From the NCBI GenBank assembly GCA_032161045.1, contig JAVHTH010000055.1: a DNA stretch of 9,255 bases, one strand, 5' to 3'. The translations under genes and the position numbers were made by a program. Below, piece by piece: positions 1 through 5,355 of the stretch (position 1 is its first letter; each line of letters begins with the position of its first letter). The stretch comes from Fervidibacter sinensis (GTDB lineage Bacteria; Armatimonadota; Fervidibacteria; Fervidibacterales; Fervidibacteraceae). A model generated the notes under the pieces. That model searched no databases, was not told the DNA's origin, and worked only from the letters and a program-made list of their open reading frames with translations.

Positions 1-500
1 GTAAACATGACGACAAGCGACTCATCATTTGTGACGGACGAGGATGGGGCAATACTGCTCCGACCGAACTTGTGGGTTTGAGCGTCGCTGCAGCGACGAG
101 GGGCTATCAACCTTTTCGCCTGACTCACTACAGAGCCGAGTGGGTTGCCGGAAGCGATAAGTGGGCTGAACCGAACTCTTACCCGCTTCAGGAAGGCAAT
201 ATCGTTTGGGACATCAACAGGTTGCGGGAGTTCTACAAGCCTTGGAAGGAACTTGAGCAAAAAGGCGTGGGTGTGATGGTCGGTGAATTTGGAGCATACA
301 ACAAAACGCCACACAAAGTTGTGCTCGCTTGGATGCGAGATTGCTTGACAGTTTGGAAGGAAATGGGTTGGGGTTGGGCACTTTGGAACTTCAGGGGTTC
401 GTTTGGGATCCTTGACAGCGGTCGTGCCGATGTCGCTTACGAAGACTGGCGCGGTCACAAACTTGACAGGGCGATGCTTGAATTGCTGCAGAGTTTTTGA
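1..500 (+). CDS. GH5-type glycoside hydrolase (cellulase family), C-terminal part
   Basis: The 5' end lies outside the window; the first complete codon is at 3-5 and about 165 residues are visible before TGA at 498-500. Seen: a His-x-Tyr motif (THYRAEW, His codon at 126-128), then VMVGEFGAYN, whose Glu (codon 285-287) fits the strand-7 catalytic nucleophile of family GH5. It is followed by WGWALWNFRGSFGILDSGR, the tryptophan-rich strand-8 segment typical of this family. The family hydrolyses beta-glycosidic bonds of beta-glucans or related polysaccharides by a retaining mechanism. The acid/base Glu (Asn-Glu-Pro region) and any signal peptide would lie upstream and cannot be seen. An internal GTG at 72 is not the true start because the homologous reading continues upstream of it. 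The exact substrate is unknown. The gene converges on the glycerol-1-phosphate dehydrogenase gene across a repeat-rich gap. Confidence 0.85.
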   Translation, partial: KHDDKRLIICDGRGWGNTAPTELVGLSVAAATRGYQPFRLTHYRAEWVAGSDKWAEPNSYPLQEGNIVWDINRLREFYKPWKELEQKGVGVMVGEFGAYNKTPHKVVLAWMRDCLTVWKEMGWGWALWNFRGSFGILDSGRADVAYEDWRGHKLDRAMLELLQSF

Positions 501-520
501 ATTTGCTACTCGCAACCTCT

Positions 521-705
521 TTTCGGTTCTTTAGTGGTCGCGCCTCCTAATGCACCGTTTTTCCTCTCTTGCCGATTTTTCTTTTCGGCGTCTTTCGGAG
601 AGCGCTTCTCCGAAGCGCCGATTCGTTTTTTCTTCACGCCAATTTTTCTTTTTCGGTGGTTCTGGAAAGCCACCTTCCGAACGGTGGTTTACGACCGTCG
701 GGGAC
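521..705. repeat. Degenerate ~62-68 bp tandem repeat, about three units
   Basis: Three units each open with TTTCGG (at 521, 583 and 651), giving periods of 62 and 68 bp. Units one and two both end in a T-rich tail of the form GCC(G/A)ATTTTTCTT that runs into the next TTTCGG. Both also share a GCGC...CTCC.AA..GC.CCG core. Unit two folds into a strong hairpin (594-601 pairing with 607-614); unit three contains weaker GGAA/TTCC and GGTGG/CCACC pairings. No credible protein is encoded here: the short open frames lack a good ribosome binding site and have low-complexity translations. The repeats sit between two converging genes, where they could act in transcription termination or simply be an intergenic repeat family. 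Confidence 0.5.
592..632 (+). terminator. Candidate terminator hairpin downstream of the GH5 gene
   Basis: TTCGGAGA (594-601) pairs perfectly with TCTCCGAA (607-614) around the loop GCGCT, with a possible G-T extension. A run of six T follows at 626-631. The T run is about 11 nt from the stem, further than in a textbook intrinsic terminator, so the call is tentative. It lies about 90 bp after the GH5 stop codon and within the tandem repeat. Confidence 0.35.
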
Positions 706-720
706 AAGCCACGATGCTAT
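692..720 (+). repeat. Diverged REP-like hairpin copy
   Basis: Positions 697-720 match the corresponding 24 bases of the REP-like unit at 5296-5332 at 17 of 24 positions. Seven of eight stem pairs are retained (696-703 with 709-716, loop ACAAG), counting one G-T pair. Two C-G pairs of the 5296 unit are swapped to G-C here, so the pairing is conserved although the bases are not. This favours a real but old relative over a chance match. Confidence 0.4.
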
Positions 721-752
721 CAAAATCTTTTGTGCCGAATTGCTTCACGCTG

Positions 753-2099
753 CTAAACCCAACTGCACCGCTTCAAAACTTCGTCAACGCATTTGGGCAA
801 CAAACCGACCAAGTAGGCTGTGTCCAACACTGTCCACCTTCGCCGGATTTCGCGAGCGTGCAAAATTGCTTCGCGAATTTCATCAACGGAAACGCCGATT
901 TCTTGAGGGGTTGTAGCGGCTCCGATAACAGCAAGCCGTTGGCGGTGAACTTCAGGAGGCACCCAAGTTGAAGTGACAATTTCCCTAACCCGTTCCCAAT
1001 TTTTCGCCAGTTTTTCCCTTGCTTCCTCCGCTCGCTCTCTTGACAACCATTTTGCTGAGAATTCGGTTAGCACTCTTTCCGATATTGCGCCGTAGCGAGA
1101 CTCAAATTCGCCTTTGCGCAAGTCAGGTGTGCGCAACTCATCTTCCGTTGGTAGCCAATCTCGTGGTTCAGTCTCAAGAAGCATTTCGTAAACCGTGAGC
1201 GCAACCAAGGTGCCAACCCCAACTTGCAATCCATGTAGCGCTGGTTCTTTGCCTTCAGAAATGGCTTTCATCTCAAGCCAATGCGAAATCAGATGTTCGG
1301 CGCCTGAGGAAGGAGTTGATGAACCTGCAATGGTCATGCCAATTCCAGAAAGCAACAGGGCTTCAAGCAAGCCTGTAACTGCTTTAGGTTCGCCTTTTGC
1401 CAAATTTGCTAAGTGCTTTTGAAGCCATACATCCGCTTCCGCCACTAACTTCCTTGGCAGTGGGCAGTAATGCTCGCCCCAAAGCAGGTTTGAAATTTGC
1501 CAATCAACATCTGCGACTGTTTTGGACATCAAGTCCGCATAGCCCGCAGCGGTCATCTTTTGCGGCGCAGATGCAACGATTTTGGGTTCCGTCAATATCC
1601 CTTCAGGCGGTTGACAAGGTTGAGTTCGTTTGAAACCTTGAATCAGAAGTGCCGAAATCGGTGATGTGTAACCGTTCATGCTTGCGGCAGTTGGAACAGC
1701 GATGTATGGCGTTTTCATTTGGGTTGCAACCCACTTGACTAAGTCATTGATTGTCCCGCTGCCGACAGCGAAAGCCAAAGAGGTGTCGCAAGCCCACAAG
1801 TTTAACAACCTATTTGCAACCTCATCGGTTGCATGGAGCGGCAAGGGCAAAACGATTTCACAAACCAGCCACTTCGCTTCTTTCAACAAATTCACCACTT
1901 CACCGCCAGCAACTTTCCAAGTGATTTCATCAGCCACCACTACAGCGACTTGGTTATGCCCAATTTGGCTAACTAACCTCGGCAAGATTGCAAAAGCGCC
2001 TTCCGAGATGTTGACCCATTTAGTCGGCACGAAATGTTCCCGACCGCAGTCCCCGCATTCCCACTTCCGTCCAAGGAAGTCCGAAAAGAACAAAGCCAT
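753..2099 (-). CDS. egsA: sn-glycerol-1-phosphate dehydrogenase (AraM/EgsA family)
   Basis: A protein of 448 residues. The family reduces DHAP to sn-glycerol-1-phosphate with NAD(P)H in the cytoplasm and needs a metal (Zn or Ni). Seen: the dinucleotide-binding motif AVGSGTIND (about 111-119), the family signature VPTAASMNGYTSP (135-147), a metal-ligand Asp189 in GYADLMSK followed by DWQISNLLWGEHYC, a second ligand His269 in SSGAEHLISHWLEM and a third ligand His289 in LHGLQVGVG. The order and spacing match Bacillus subtilis AraM (394 residues). The extra length is mostly an N-terminal segment with Cys15-x2-Cys18 and His22, plus a longer C-terminus. The ATG at 2099-2097 has GGGAGG 4 nt upstream. 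It is the last gene of the minus-strand cluster, 31 bp after the oxidoreductase. In archaea this enzyme supplies the lipid backbone; in Bacillus it feeds heptaprenylglyceryl phosphate. The downstream use here is not visible. Araimilar iron-type alcohol dehydrogenase is a less likely alternative. Confidence 0.88.
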   Translation of the reverse strand: MALFFSDFLGRKWECGDCGREHFVPTKWVNISEGAFAILPRLVSQIGHNQVAVVVADEITWKVAGGEVVNLLKEAKWLVCEIVLPLPLHATDEVANRLLNLWACDTSLAFAVGSGTINDLVKWVATQMKTPYIAVPTAASMNGYTSPISALLIQGFKRTQPCQPPEGILTEPKIVASAPQKMTAAGYADLMSKTVADVDWQISNLLWGEHYCPLPRKLVAEADVWLQKHLANLAKGEPKAVTGLLEALLLSGIGMTIAGSSTPSSGAEHLISHWLEMKAISEGKEPALHGLQVGVGTLVALTVYEMLLETEPRDWLPTEDELRTPDLRKGEFESRYGAISERVLTEFSAKWLSRERAEEAREKLAKNWERVREIVTSTWVPPEVHRQRLAVIGAATTPQEIGVSVDEIREAILHAREIRRRWTVLDTAYLVGLLPKCVDEVLKRCSWV

Positions 2100-2130
2100 A
2101 TATCCTCCCTCGCAGTCATTGATGTCATAC

Positions 2131-3201
2131 CTATCCCTGAGGTCTTGGCTTCAACTCGCCTTTGTTGACCAAGTCAACGAGCGGGTTGTCTTCAATTGTC
2201 AAGGGCAAATCAACTCGTCCTCGGCGGCGGACGGATTCGTAGGCAGCGAAAATGATTTCCGTCGCTTTCAAAGCGTTGCGGGCACAAAGCTCCGATTCGC
2301 GACCTTCACGAAGTGCTGCGACAATGTCGGCGATAGCCCTGTCAATATAGCCGGGCCCGTGCAATCCTTCTTCACCGCAATCAATCGCTTCCCATCCATT
2401 TTTGCCAAACTGCCTCATCCTCAGGACTGGCATGTTTTCGCCCACAGGTCCAATCTCAATAACGCCTTCCGTCCCAACGAGTCGGTGATGGCAGCCAACT
2501 AATGATGAACCAACGCCTGTTGCCATCATCCCGTAAACGCCATTTTTGTAGCGCCAAAGCGCAAACGCTTGGTTTTCGTTGTGCATCCCGAAAACGAGTC
2601 TCTCCTCGCGGTAGTCAATTTGTGCTATGACCCACTCGGCAGGCGTTTCGTCGTTGAAGTAGTTCGCCAAGTCAATTGTGTGAGAACCGTAGTCGTAAAG
2701 GTTGCCAGCACCAATCTCAATTCGCAGCAACTCACCTATTGCCCCCTGTTTAAGCAATGCTTTTGCTTTCCTGAACGGTGCACCGAAACGGCGTTGGTGG
2801 TTAAATGTCAACTTGACACCAAGCCGCTCGCACTCTTCAGCCATCCTTCTCGCTGCTCCCCAAGTGTCAGCCATTGGCTTTTCGCAATGGATGGCTTTGA
2901 CCCCAGCCCTTGCGGCATCAATCACCATCGGAGCGTGAAGGTGAGGCCATGTGCAAATGCTGACGATGTCAAGTTGTTCCTTTTCAAGCATCTCGCGATA
3001 GTCGGTGTAGATGCGGGTGATGCCGAAAGCCTCGGCAAATGCGCGAGCATTTTCTTCAACGATATCAGCGCATGCCACTAATTCACAATCGGGCAGTTTC
3101 CGATAGGCTTCTGCGTGTTGGTAAGCCATAGCGTAACCCATCGGTCCGGGACGCTCGCGCTTCTTTCCCGTGCCAATGAAGCCCACGCGAAACTTGTCCA
3201 T
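2131..3201 (-). CDS. Gfo/Idh/MocA family oxidoreductase, cytoplasmic
   Basis: A protein of 356 residues and a predicted NAD(P)-dependent dehydrogenase of a sugar, inositol or related polyol. Seen: an N-terminal Rossmann start RVGFIGTG (5-12), an acidic residue in VACAD (Asp46) at the end of strand two, the hallmark EKP motif (107-109, HCEKPMADT), and GSH (172-174) in NLYDYGSHTIDLANYF at the start of the C-terminal domain. Between the glycine motif and the following helix lies an insert, KKRERPGPMGYAMAYQ, longer than in the usual GxGxxA/G loop. There is no signal peptide. I place the start at ATG 3201-3199 because AAAGGGG (3217-3211) lies 9 nt upstream; an in-frame TTG at 3210 would leave no room for that site. 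The substrate cannot be inferred. The gene sits 31 bp before the glycerol-1-phosphate dehydrogenase and 59 bp after tpiA. Confidence 0.85.
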   Translation of the reverse strand: MDKFRVGFIGTGKKRERPGPMGYAMAYQHAEAYRKLPDCELVACADIVEENARAFAEAFGITRIYTDYREMLEKEQLDIVSICTWPHLHAPMVIDAARAGVKAIHCEKPMADTWGAARRMAEECERLGVKLTFNHQRRFGAPFRKAKALLKQGAIGELLRIEIGAGNLYDYGSHTIDLANYFNDETPAEWVIAQIDYREERLVFGMHNENQAFALWRYKNGVYGMMATGVGSSLVGCHHRLVGTEGVIEIGPVGENMPVLRMRQFGKNGWEAIDCGEEGLHGPGYIDRAIADIVAALREGRESELCARNALKATEIIFAAYESVRRRGRVDLPLTIEDNPLVDLVNKGELKPRPQG

Positions 3202-3210
3202 CCTAACCAA

Positions 3211-3217
3211 CCCCTTT
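3211..3217 (-). promoter_or_regulatory. Ribosome binding site deciding the oxidoreductase start
   Basis: AAAGGGG on the minus strand, 9 nt before ATG 3201. It selects this ATG over the in-frame TTG at 3210 and lies only a few bases after the T run of the upstream terminator-like hairpin. Confidence 0.6.
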
Positions 3218-3223
3218 GCCCTT

Positions 3224-3262
3224 AAAAATCGGCTCGACAGGAACCGAGCCCTCCGATTTTTT
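3224..3262 (-). terminator. Intrinsic terminator overlapping the tpiA stop codon
   Basis: On the minus strand GGCTCG (3250-3245) pairs perfectly with CGAGCC (3236-3231) around an 8-nt loop and is followed by GATTTTTAAG. The T run can also pair with an A run (AAAAATC at 3224-3230 with GATTTTT at 3255-3261), so the hairpin can work in both directions. The tpiA TAA (3263-3261) is inside the structure. Its position between tpiA and the next gene suggests partial termination or attenuation, so the two downstream genes may be expressed at a lower level or from another promoter. Confidence 0.6.
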
Positions 3263-4079
3263 ATCGCTGCTTCGCTTGAGCGACGGTTTTGACAATTGCT
3301 GCAAAACTATCGGGCTTAAGGCTCGCTCCGCCGACCAAACCTCCGTCAATGTGTTCTTGAACTGCAAGGTCAGGAATGTTTTCGGGGGTAATGCTGCCCC
3401 CATATTGGATACGGACCGATTGAGCGACGGATTCACCGAATAAGTCCCCAATGATTTTTCGAATCAGCCCACAGACTCGGTTCGCTTCTGGGGCATCGCA
3501 AACTTTGCCTGTCCCAATCGCCCAAACGGGTTCATAGGCGATGATGATTTTCGCTGCTTGCTCTGCTGTCAAGCCGTCCAGTGCCTTTCGCAGTTGAGTG
3601 CCCACAATTTCGTCTGTCAAGCCCTGTTCCCTTTCCGCAAGTGTTTCACCAACGCAAATAATCGGTGTCAACCCGTGAGCCAATGCAGCGTGGACCTTCT
3701 TGTTGACAGACTCATCGGTTTCACCGAACACGCTTCGGAGTCGCGGGTCTTCCAAATCGGGTTCGGGCTTTCCGAACCGTCCTCGTCGCTCGCTGTGACC
3801 GATGATGACAAAAGAGCAACCGACATCAGTGAGCATAATGGGCGAAACTTCACCGGTGAATGCACCTTGTTCGCGCCAGAACATGTCTTGAGCGCCTAAA
3901 GCGATTTTCGTGCCTTTCAGCATTTCGCCAACCGAAGCCAAAGCAGTGAAAGGCGGGCAAATCACGATGGTGCAATTGTCAACATCGCTCACCAGCGGCA
4001 AGAAGGCTTCAACAAAGGCTTTTGCTTCGCCGATCGTTTTGTTCATCTTCCAGTTCGCAGCGACCACAGGCGTCCTCAT
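3261..4079 (-). CDS. tpiA: Triosephosphate isomerase with a 16-residue insertion
   Basis: Interconverts DHAP and glyceraldehyde-3-phosphate in glycolysis and gluconeogenesis; a cytoplasmic (beta/alpha)8 barrel. Seen: AANWKMNKT with catalytic Lys11, GHSERR with catalytic His95, AYEPVWAIGTGK with catalytic Glu183 and loop 6, IQYGGSITPEN, and GGLVGGASLK (phosphate binding). The length is 272 residues, against about 250-256 usually. The difference is one insertion: family members read GHSERRxxFGETDE, whereas here FG occurs twice (102-103 and 118-119) with 16 extra residues between. Removing them returns the Glu to about position 167, as expected. I start at ATG 4079 because AAGGAGGT lies about 10 nt upstream and the protein begins with the canonical RTPVVAANWK; the open frame extends 37 codons further upstream with unrelated sequence. 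All catalytic residues are intact, so the enzyme is probably active. Confidence 0.95.
   Translation of the reverse strand: MRTPVVAANWKMNKTIGEAKAFVEAFLPLVSDVDNCTIVICPPFTALASVGEMLKGTKIALGAQDMFWREQGAFTGEVSPIMLTDVGCSFVIIGHSERRGRFGKPEPDLEDPRLRSVFGETDESVNKKVHAALAHGLTPIICVGETLAEREQGLTDEIVGTQLRKALDGLTAEQAAKIIIAYEPVWAIGTGKVCDAPEANRVCGLIRKIIGDLFGESVAQSVRIQYGGSITPENIPDLAVQEHIDGGLVGGASLKPDSFAAIVKTVAQAKQR
3724..3776 (-). repeat. Palindromic insertion inside tpiA (48 bp net, TTCGG duplicated)
   Basis: TTCGG occurs at 3776-3772 and again at 3728-3724 on the coding strand, exactly 48 bp apart and in the same frame. The first copy is also one arm of a perfect 7-bp hairpin (GGTTCGG 3760-3766, loop GCTTT, CCGAACC 3772-3778). 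The other end forms CCGAA (3724-3728), loop CACGC, TTCGG (3734-3738). Excising one unit restores a normal GHSERRGRFGETDE. This fits an inserted short palindromic element that kept the frame. A clade-specific indel is the alternative. Confidence 0.55.
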
Positions 4080-4241
4080 TCCACAATGACCTCCTTCCAA
4101 GCAATTCAATTTCACAGCCATCAACCGATGGCAAGTTTGGCTCAAGCAACGAAACGATGATAGGGGCAAAATTCTGACAAGCCGATGCATTGGCTTAAAG
4201 CCACGCTACACCGCTTATTTTTGTCAAGAGGGTGGACCACA
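4080..4241. promoter_or_regulatory. Divergent intergenic region tpiA / biotin ligase
   Basis: This 162-bp gap must hold the promoters of both divergent genes, but I see no convincing -35/-10 pair on either strand. Two small dyads are visible: a 6-bp stem GCCATC-AACC-GATGGC (4117-4132), 38 bp upstream of the tpiA start, and a 13-bp operator-like palindrome TGGCTTAAAGCCA (4191-4203), 38 bp upstream of the biotin ligase start. Either could be a leader hairpin or a repressor site; nothing identifies the regulator. Confidence 0.3.
4228..4235 (+). promoter_or_regulatory. Ribosome binding site deciding the biotin ligase start
   Basis: GAGGGTGG, 6-9 nt before ATG 4242. The upstream in-frame ATG at 4185 has no comparable site at a proper distance, and its 19 extra residues do not look like family sequence. 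Confidence 0.5.
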
Positions 4242-5024
4242 ATGGTTTCAGCGGTGCAAAAAACGAAATGGCTCGGCAAAAGTTGGCAGTTTCTTGAATG
4301 CGTTGGGTCAACTCAAGATGTGGCGAAAGAATGGGTCTTGAGCGGGGCACCTCACGGAGCCATTGTCGTCGCCGACATGCAAACGCATGGACGGGGTAGG
4401 GTAGGGCGGTCGTGGTTCTCTCCACCGGGCAAAAACCTTTATTTCACTGCAGCATTGCAACTTCCCCATTCTCATCCGCCATTGGGCACACTGAGCCTTT
4501 TAGTCGGCGTTGCTGTCGCTGAAGCGTTGCGAAAGTTTGACGCCAAAGTTTTCGTCAAGTGGGCGAACGATGTAGTCTCCGAATCTGGTCGGAAATTGGC
4601 GGGGATTTTGATTGAAGGGTTTGAGTCTGTTCCCCAAAAAGTCTGGGCACTTGTTGGAGTAGGCATTAATGTCAACCTTGCCGAAAACGAGTTTCCAGAT
4701 GATTTAAAACCAACTGCCACATCGCTGAAAATCATTTGCGGCAAGGAACTTGACAGGTTTGAAGTTTTGGCGGAGGTTCTTTGTTCGTTGGAATTTTGGT
4801 GGGAAAAGTGGGCAGGCAACGAAATTGCTTCGCTCCTGCAAGCATATGAACGGCTTGATTGGCTTAGGGGTAAACGGGTTCGCACAATTTTGCCCAACGG
4901 CGCGATGATTGAAGGAATTGCACAGGGCATCACTGCTGATGGTGAGTTGAGGCTGATTTTGCCAGATGGAACCGAACAAAGATTGGTTACCGGCGATGTG
5001 AGTGTTCGCGAGGCTGTCTCCTGA
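4242..5024 (+). CDS. birA: Biotin--[biotin carboxyl-carrier protein] ligase
   Basis: Activates biotin with ATP to biotinyl-AMP and attaches it to the lysine of biotin carboxyl-carrier domains, for example of acetyl-CoA carboxylase. The protein has 260 residues. Seen: GSTQDVAKE (22-30), the biotin/adenylate-binding loop GRGRVGRSW (50-58) followed by GKNLYFT, KWANDV (106-111), GRKLAGILIEG (116-126) containing the catalytic Lys of the family, GVGINVN, and a C-terminal SH3-like domain ending LPDGTEQRLVTGDVSVRE. The N-terminal winged-helix domain of Escherichia coli BirA (321 residues) is absent, so this is a monofunctional (class I) ligase that does not itself repress biotin genes. No other biotin gene is nearby. 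The family assignment is firm. Confidence 0.93.
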   Translation: MVSAVQKTKWLGKSWQFLECVGSTQDVAKEWVLSGAPHGAIVVADMQTHGRGRVGRSWFSPPGKNLYFTAALQLPHSHPPLGTLSLLVGVAVAEALRKFDAKVFVKWANDVVSESGRKLAGILIEGFESVPQKVWALVGVGINVNLAENEFPDDLKPTATSLKIICGKELDRFEVLAEVLCSLEFWWEKWAGNEIASLLQAYERLDWLRGKRVRTILPNGAMIEGIAQGITADGELRLILPDGTEQRLVTGDVSVREAVS

Positions 5025-5112
5025 GAGCAACAAGTGTTAGCATTTCTGTGGCTTTGAAACTGTTTTGCTGGCTTGGCAAACTTTTGGCGTTGGGGCTTGT
5101 CCCTAACAGTTG
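5025..5112. other. Gene-free spacer after birA with weak hairpins
   Basis: Start of the 331-bp gap between the biotin ligase and the oxidoreductase. It contains a weak T-flanked hairpin (TTTGC 5064-5068 with GCAAA 5076-5080, then CTTTT), which could be a poor terminator for the biotin ligase, and a hairpin at 5089-5107 described separately. I see no open frame with a ribosome binding site and no RNA gene. The last five bases, AGTTG, are the left target duplication of the following element. Confidence 0.4.
5085..5107 (-). repeat. Diverged REP-like hairpin copy, inverted
   Basis: GTTGGGG (5089-5095) pairs with CCCTAAC (5101-5107) with one G-T pair and loop CTTGT. Read on the minus strand it shares the 10-base word GGGACAAGCC with the hairpin at 701-710 and matches 17 of 23 positions around it. 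It is probably an old, inverted member of the same hairpin family. Confidence 0.35.
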
Positions 5113-5246
5113 TAGGACTTACGCAGTTGATGTCATTTTGTGTAGGGGCGGACGATAGTCTGCCCGAAAACATCCTTTGTAAGGGGTTAAAACCGCCCCT
5201 GCGGGCGGCTTAGCAGCCGCCCCTACATCCAACTGCGTAACTCCTA
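5113..5246. mobile_element. MITE-like element, 134 bp, with 17-bp inverted ends
   Basis: The ends are near-perfect inverted repeats: TAGGACTTACGCAGTTG (5113-5129) against the complement of 5230-5246, 16 of 17 matching. Directly outside are identical AGTTG pentamers (5108-5112 and 5247-5251), as expected of a 5-bp target-site duplication. A second inverted pair lies inside, TGTAGGGGCGG (5141-5151) with CCGCCCCTACA (5217-5227), plus two local hairpins: GGGCGGAC-GATA-GTCTGCCC (5146-5165, one G-T pair) and CCGCCC-CTGC-GGGCGG (5193-5208). It has no coding capacity, so any movement would depend on a transposase encoded elsewhere. The transposase family cannot be told from the sequence alone. Confidence 0.65.
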
Positions 5247-5251
5247 AGTTG

Positions 5252-5332
5252 TTAAAATTGTCGTCGCCCATAAAGGGTGACGCTATATCTGGTGCCTAAA
5301 ATGGTCGTCGTCCGCAAGGGACGACGCTATAT
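5252..5332 (+). repeat. Pair of tandem REP-like hairpin repeats
   Basis: Two 37-bp units (5252-5288 and 5296-5332) share 29 of 37 positions and are 44 bp apart start to start. Each has the form TAAAAT..GTCGTCG...hairpin...GACGCTATAT. Stems: CGTCGCCC (5262-5269) with GGGTGACG (5275-5282), one G-T pair; and CGTCGTCC (5306-5313) with GGACGACG (5319-5326), perfect. Between copies one C-G pair becomes T-A and one G-T becomes G-C, so substitutions preserve pairing. The second unit ends 8 bp before the ribosome binding site of the next gene, so these hairpins may lie in its transcript leader. Confidence 0.6.
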
Positions 5333-5355
5333 TAAGAGAAAGGTGGTGGCGGAAA

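Noticed and set aside
721..732. Palindrome CAAAATCTTTTG near the egsA 3' end
   Set aside because: The stem is five A-T-rich pairs with a 2-base loop and no GC stem, so it is not a credible terminator.
534..971. Plus-strand open frames across the repeat region before egsA
   Set aside because: Phe/Arg-rich translation comes from the T-rich repeats, with no ribosome binding site and overlap with the conserved C-terminus of egsA.
1678..2502. Long plus-strand open frame (274 codons) antisense to egsA and the oxidoreductase
   Set aside because: It overlaps two well-supported minus-strand genes, spans the junction between them, and its translation has no recognisable family features; it is a shadow frame.
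4155..4181. Minus-strand TTGTCA ... TATCAT as a tpiA promoter
   Set aside because: The spacer is only 12 bp, too short for a standard sigma-70 type promoter.
4472..5173. Minus-strand open frame of 233 codons opposite birA
   Set aside because: It runs antisense to a complete biotin ligase and into the MITE-like element; its composition is rich in Ser, Thr and Pro, as in other shadow frames here.
5252..5332. Possible CRISPR array
   Set aside because: There are only two units, the spacer is 7 bp and the units differ from one another; this fits REP-like hairpins.
5305..5340. TATATT at 5328-5333 as a -10 box for the downstream gene
   Set aside because: The same TATAT is part of both repeat units, and no -35-like hexamer lies 16-18 bp upstream.
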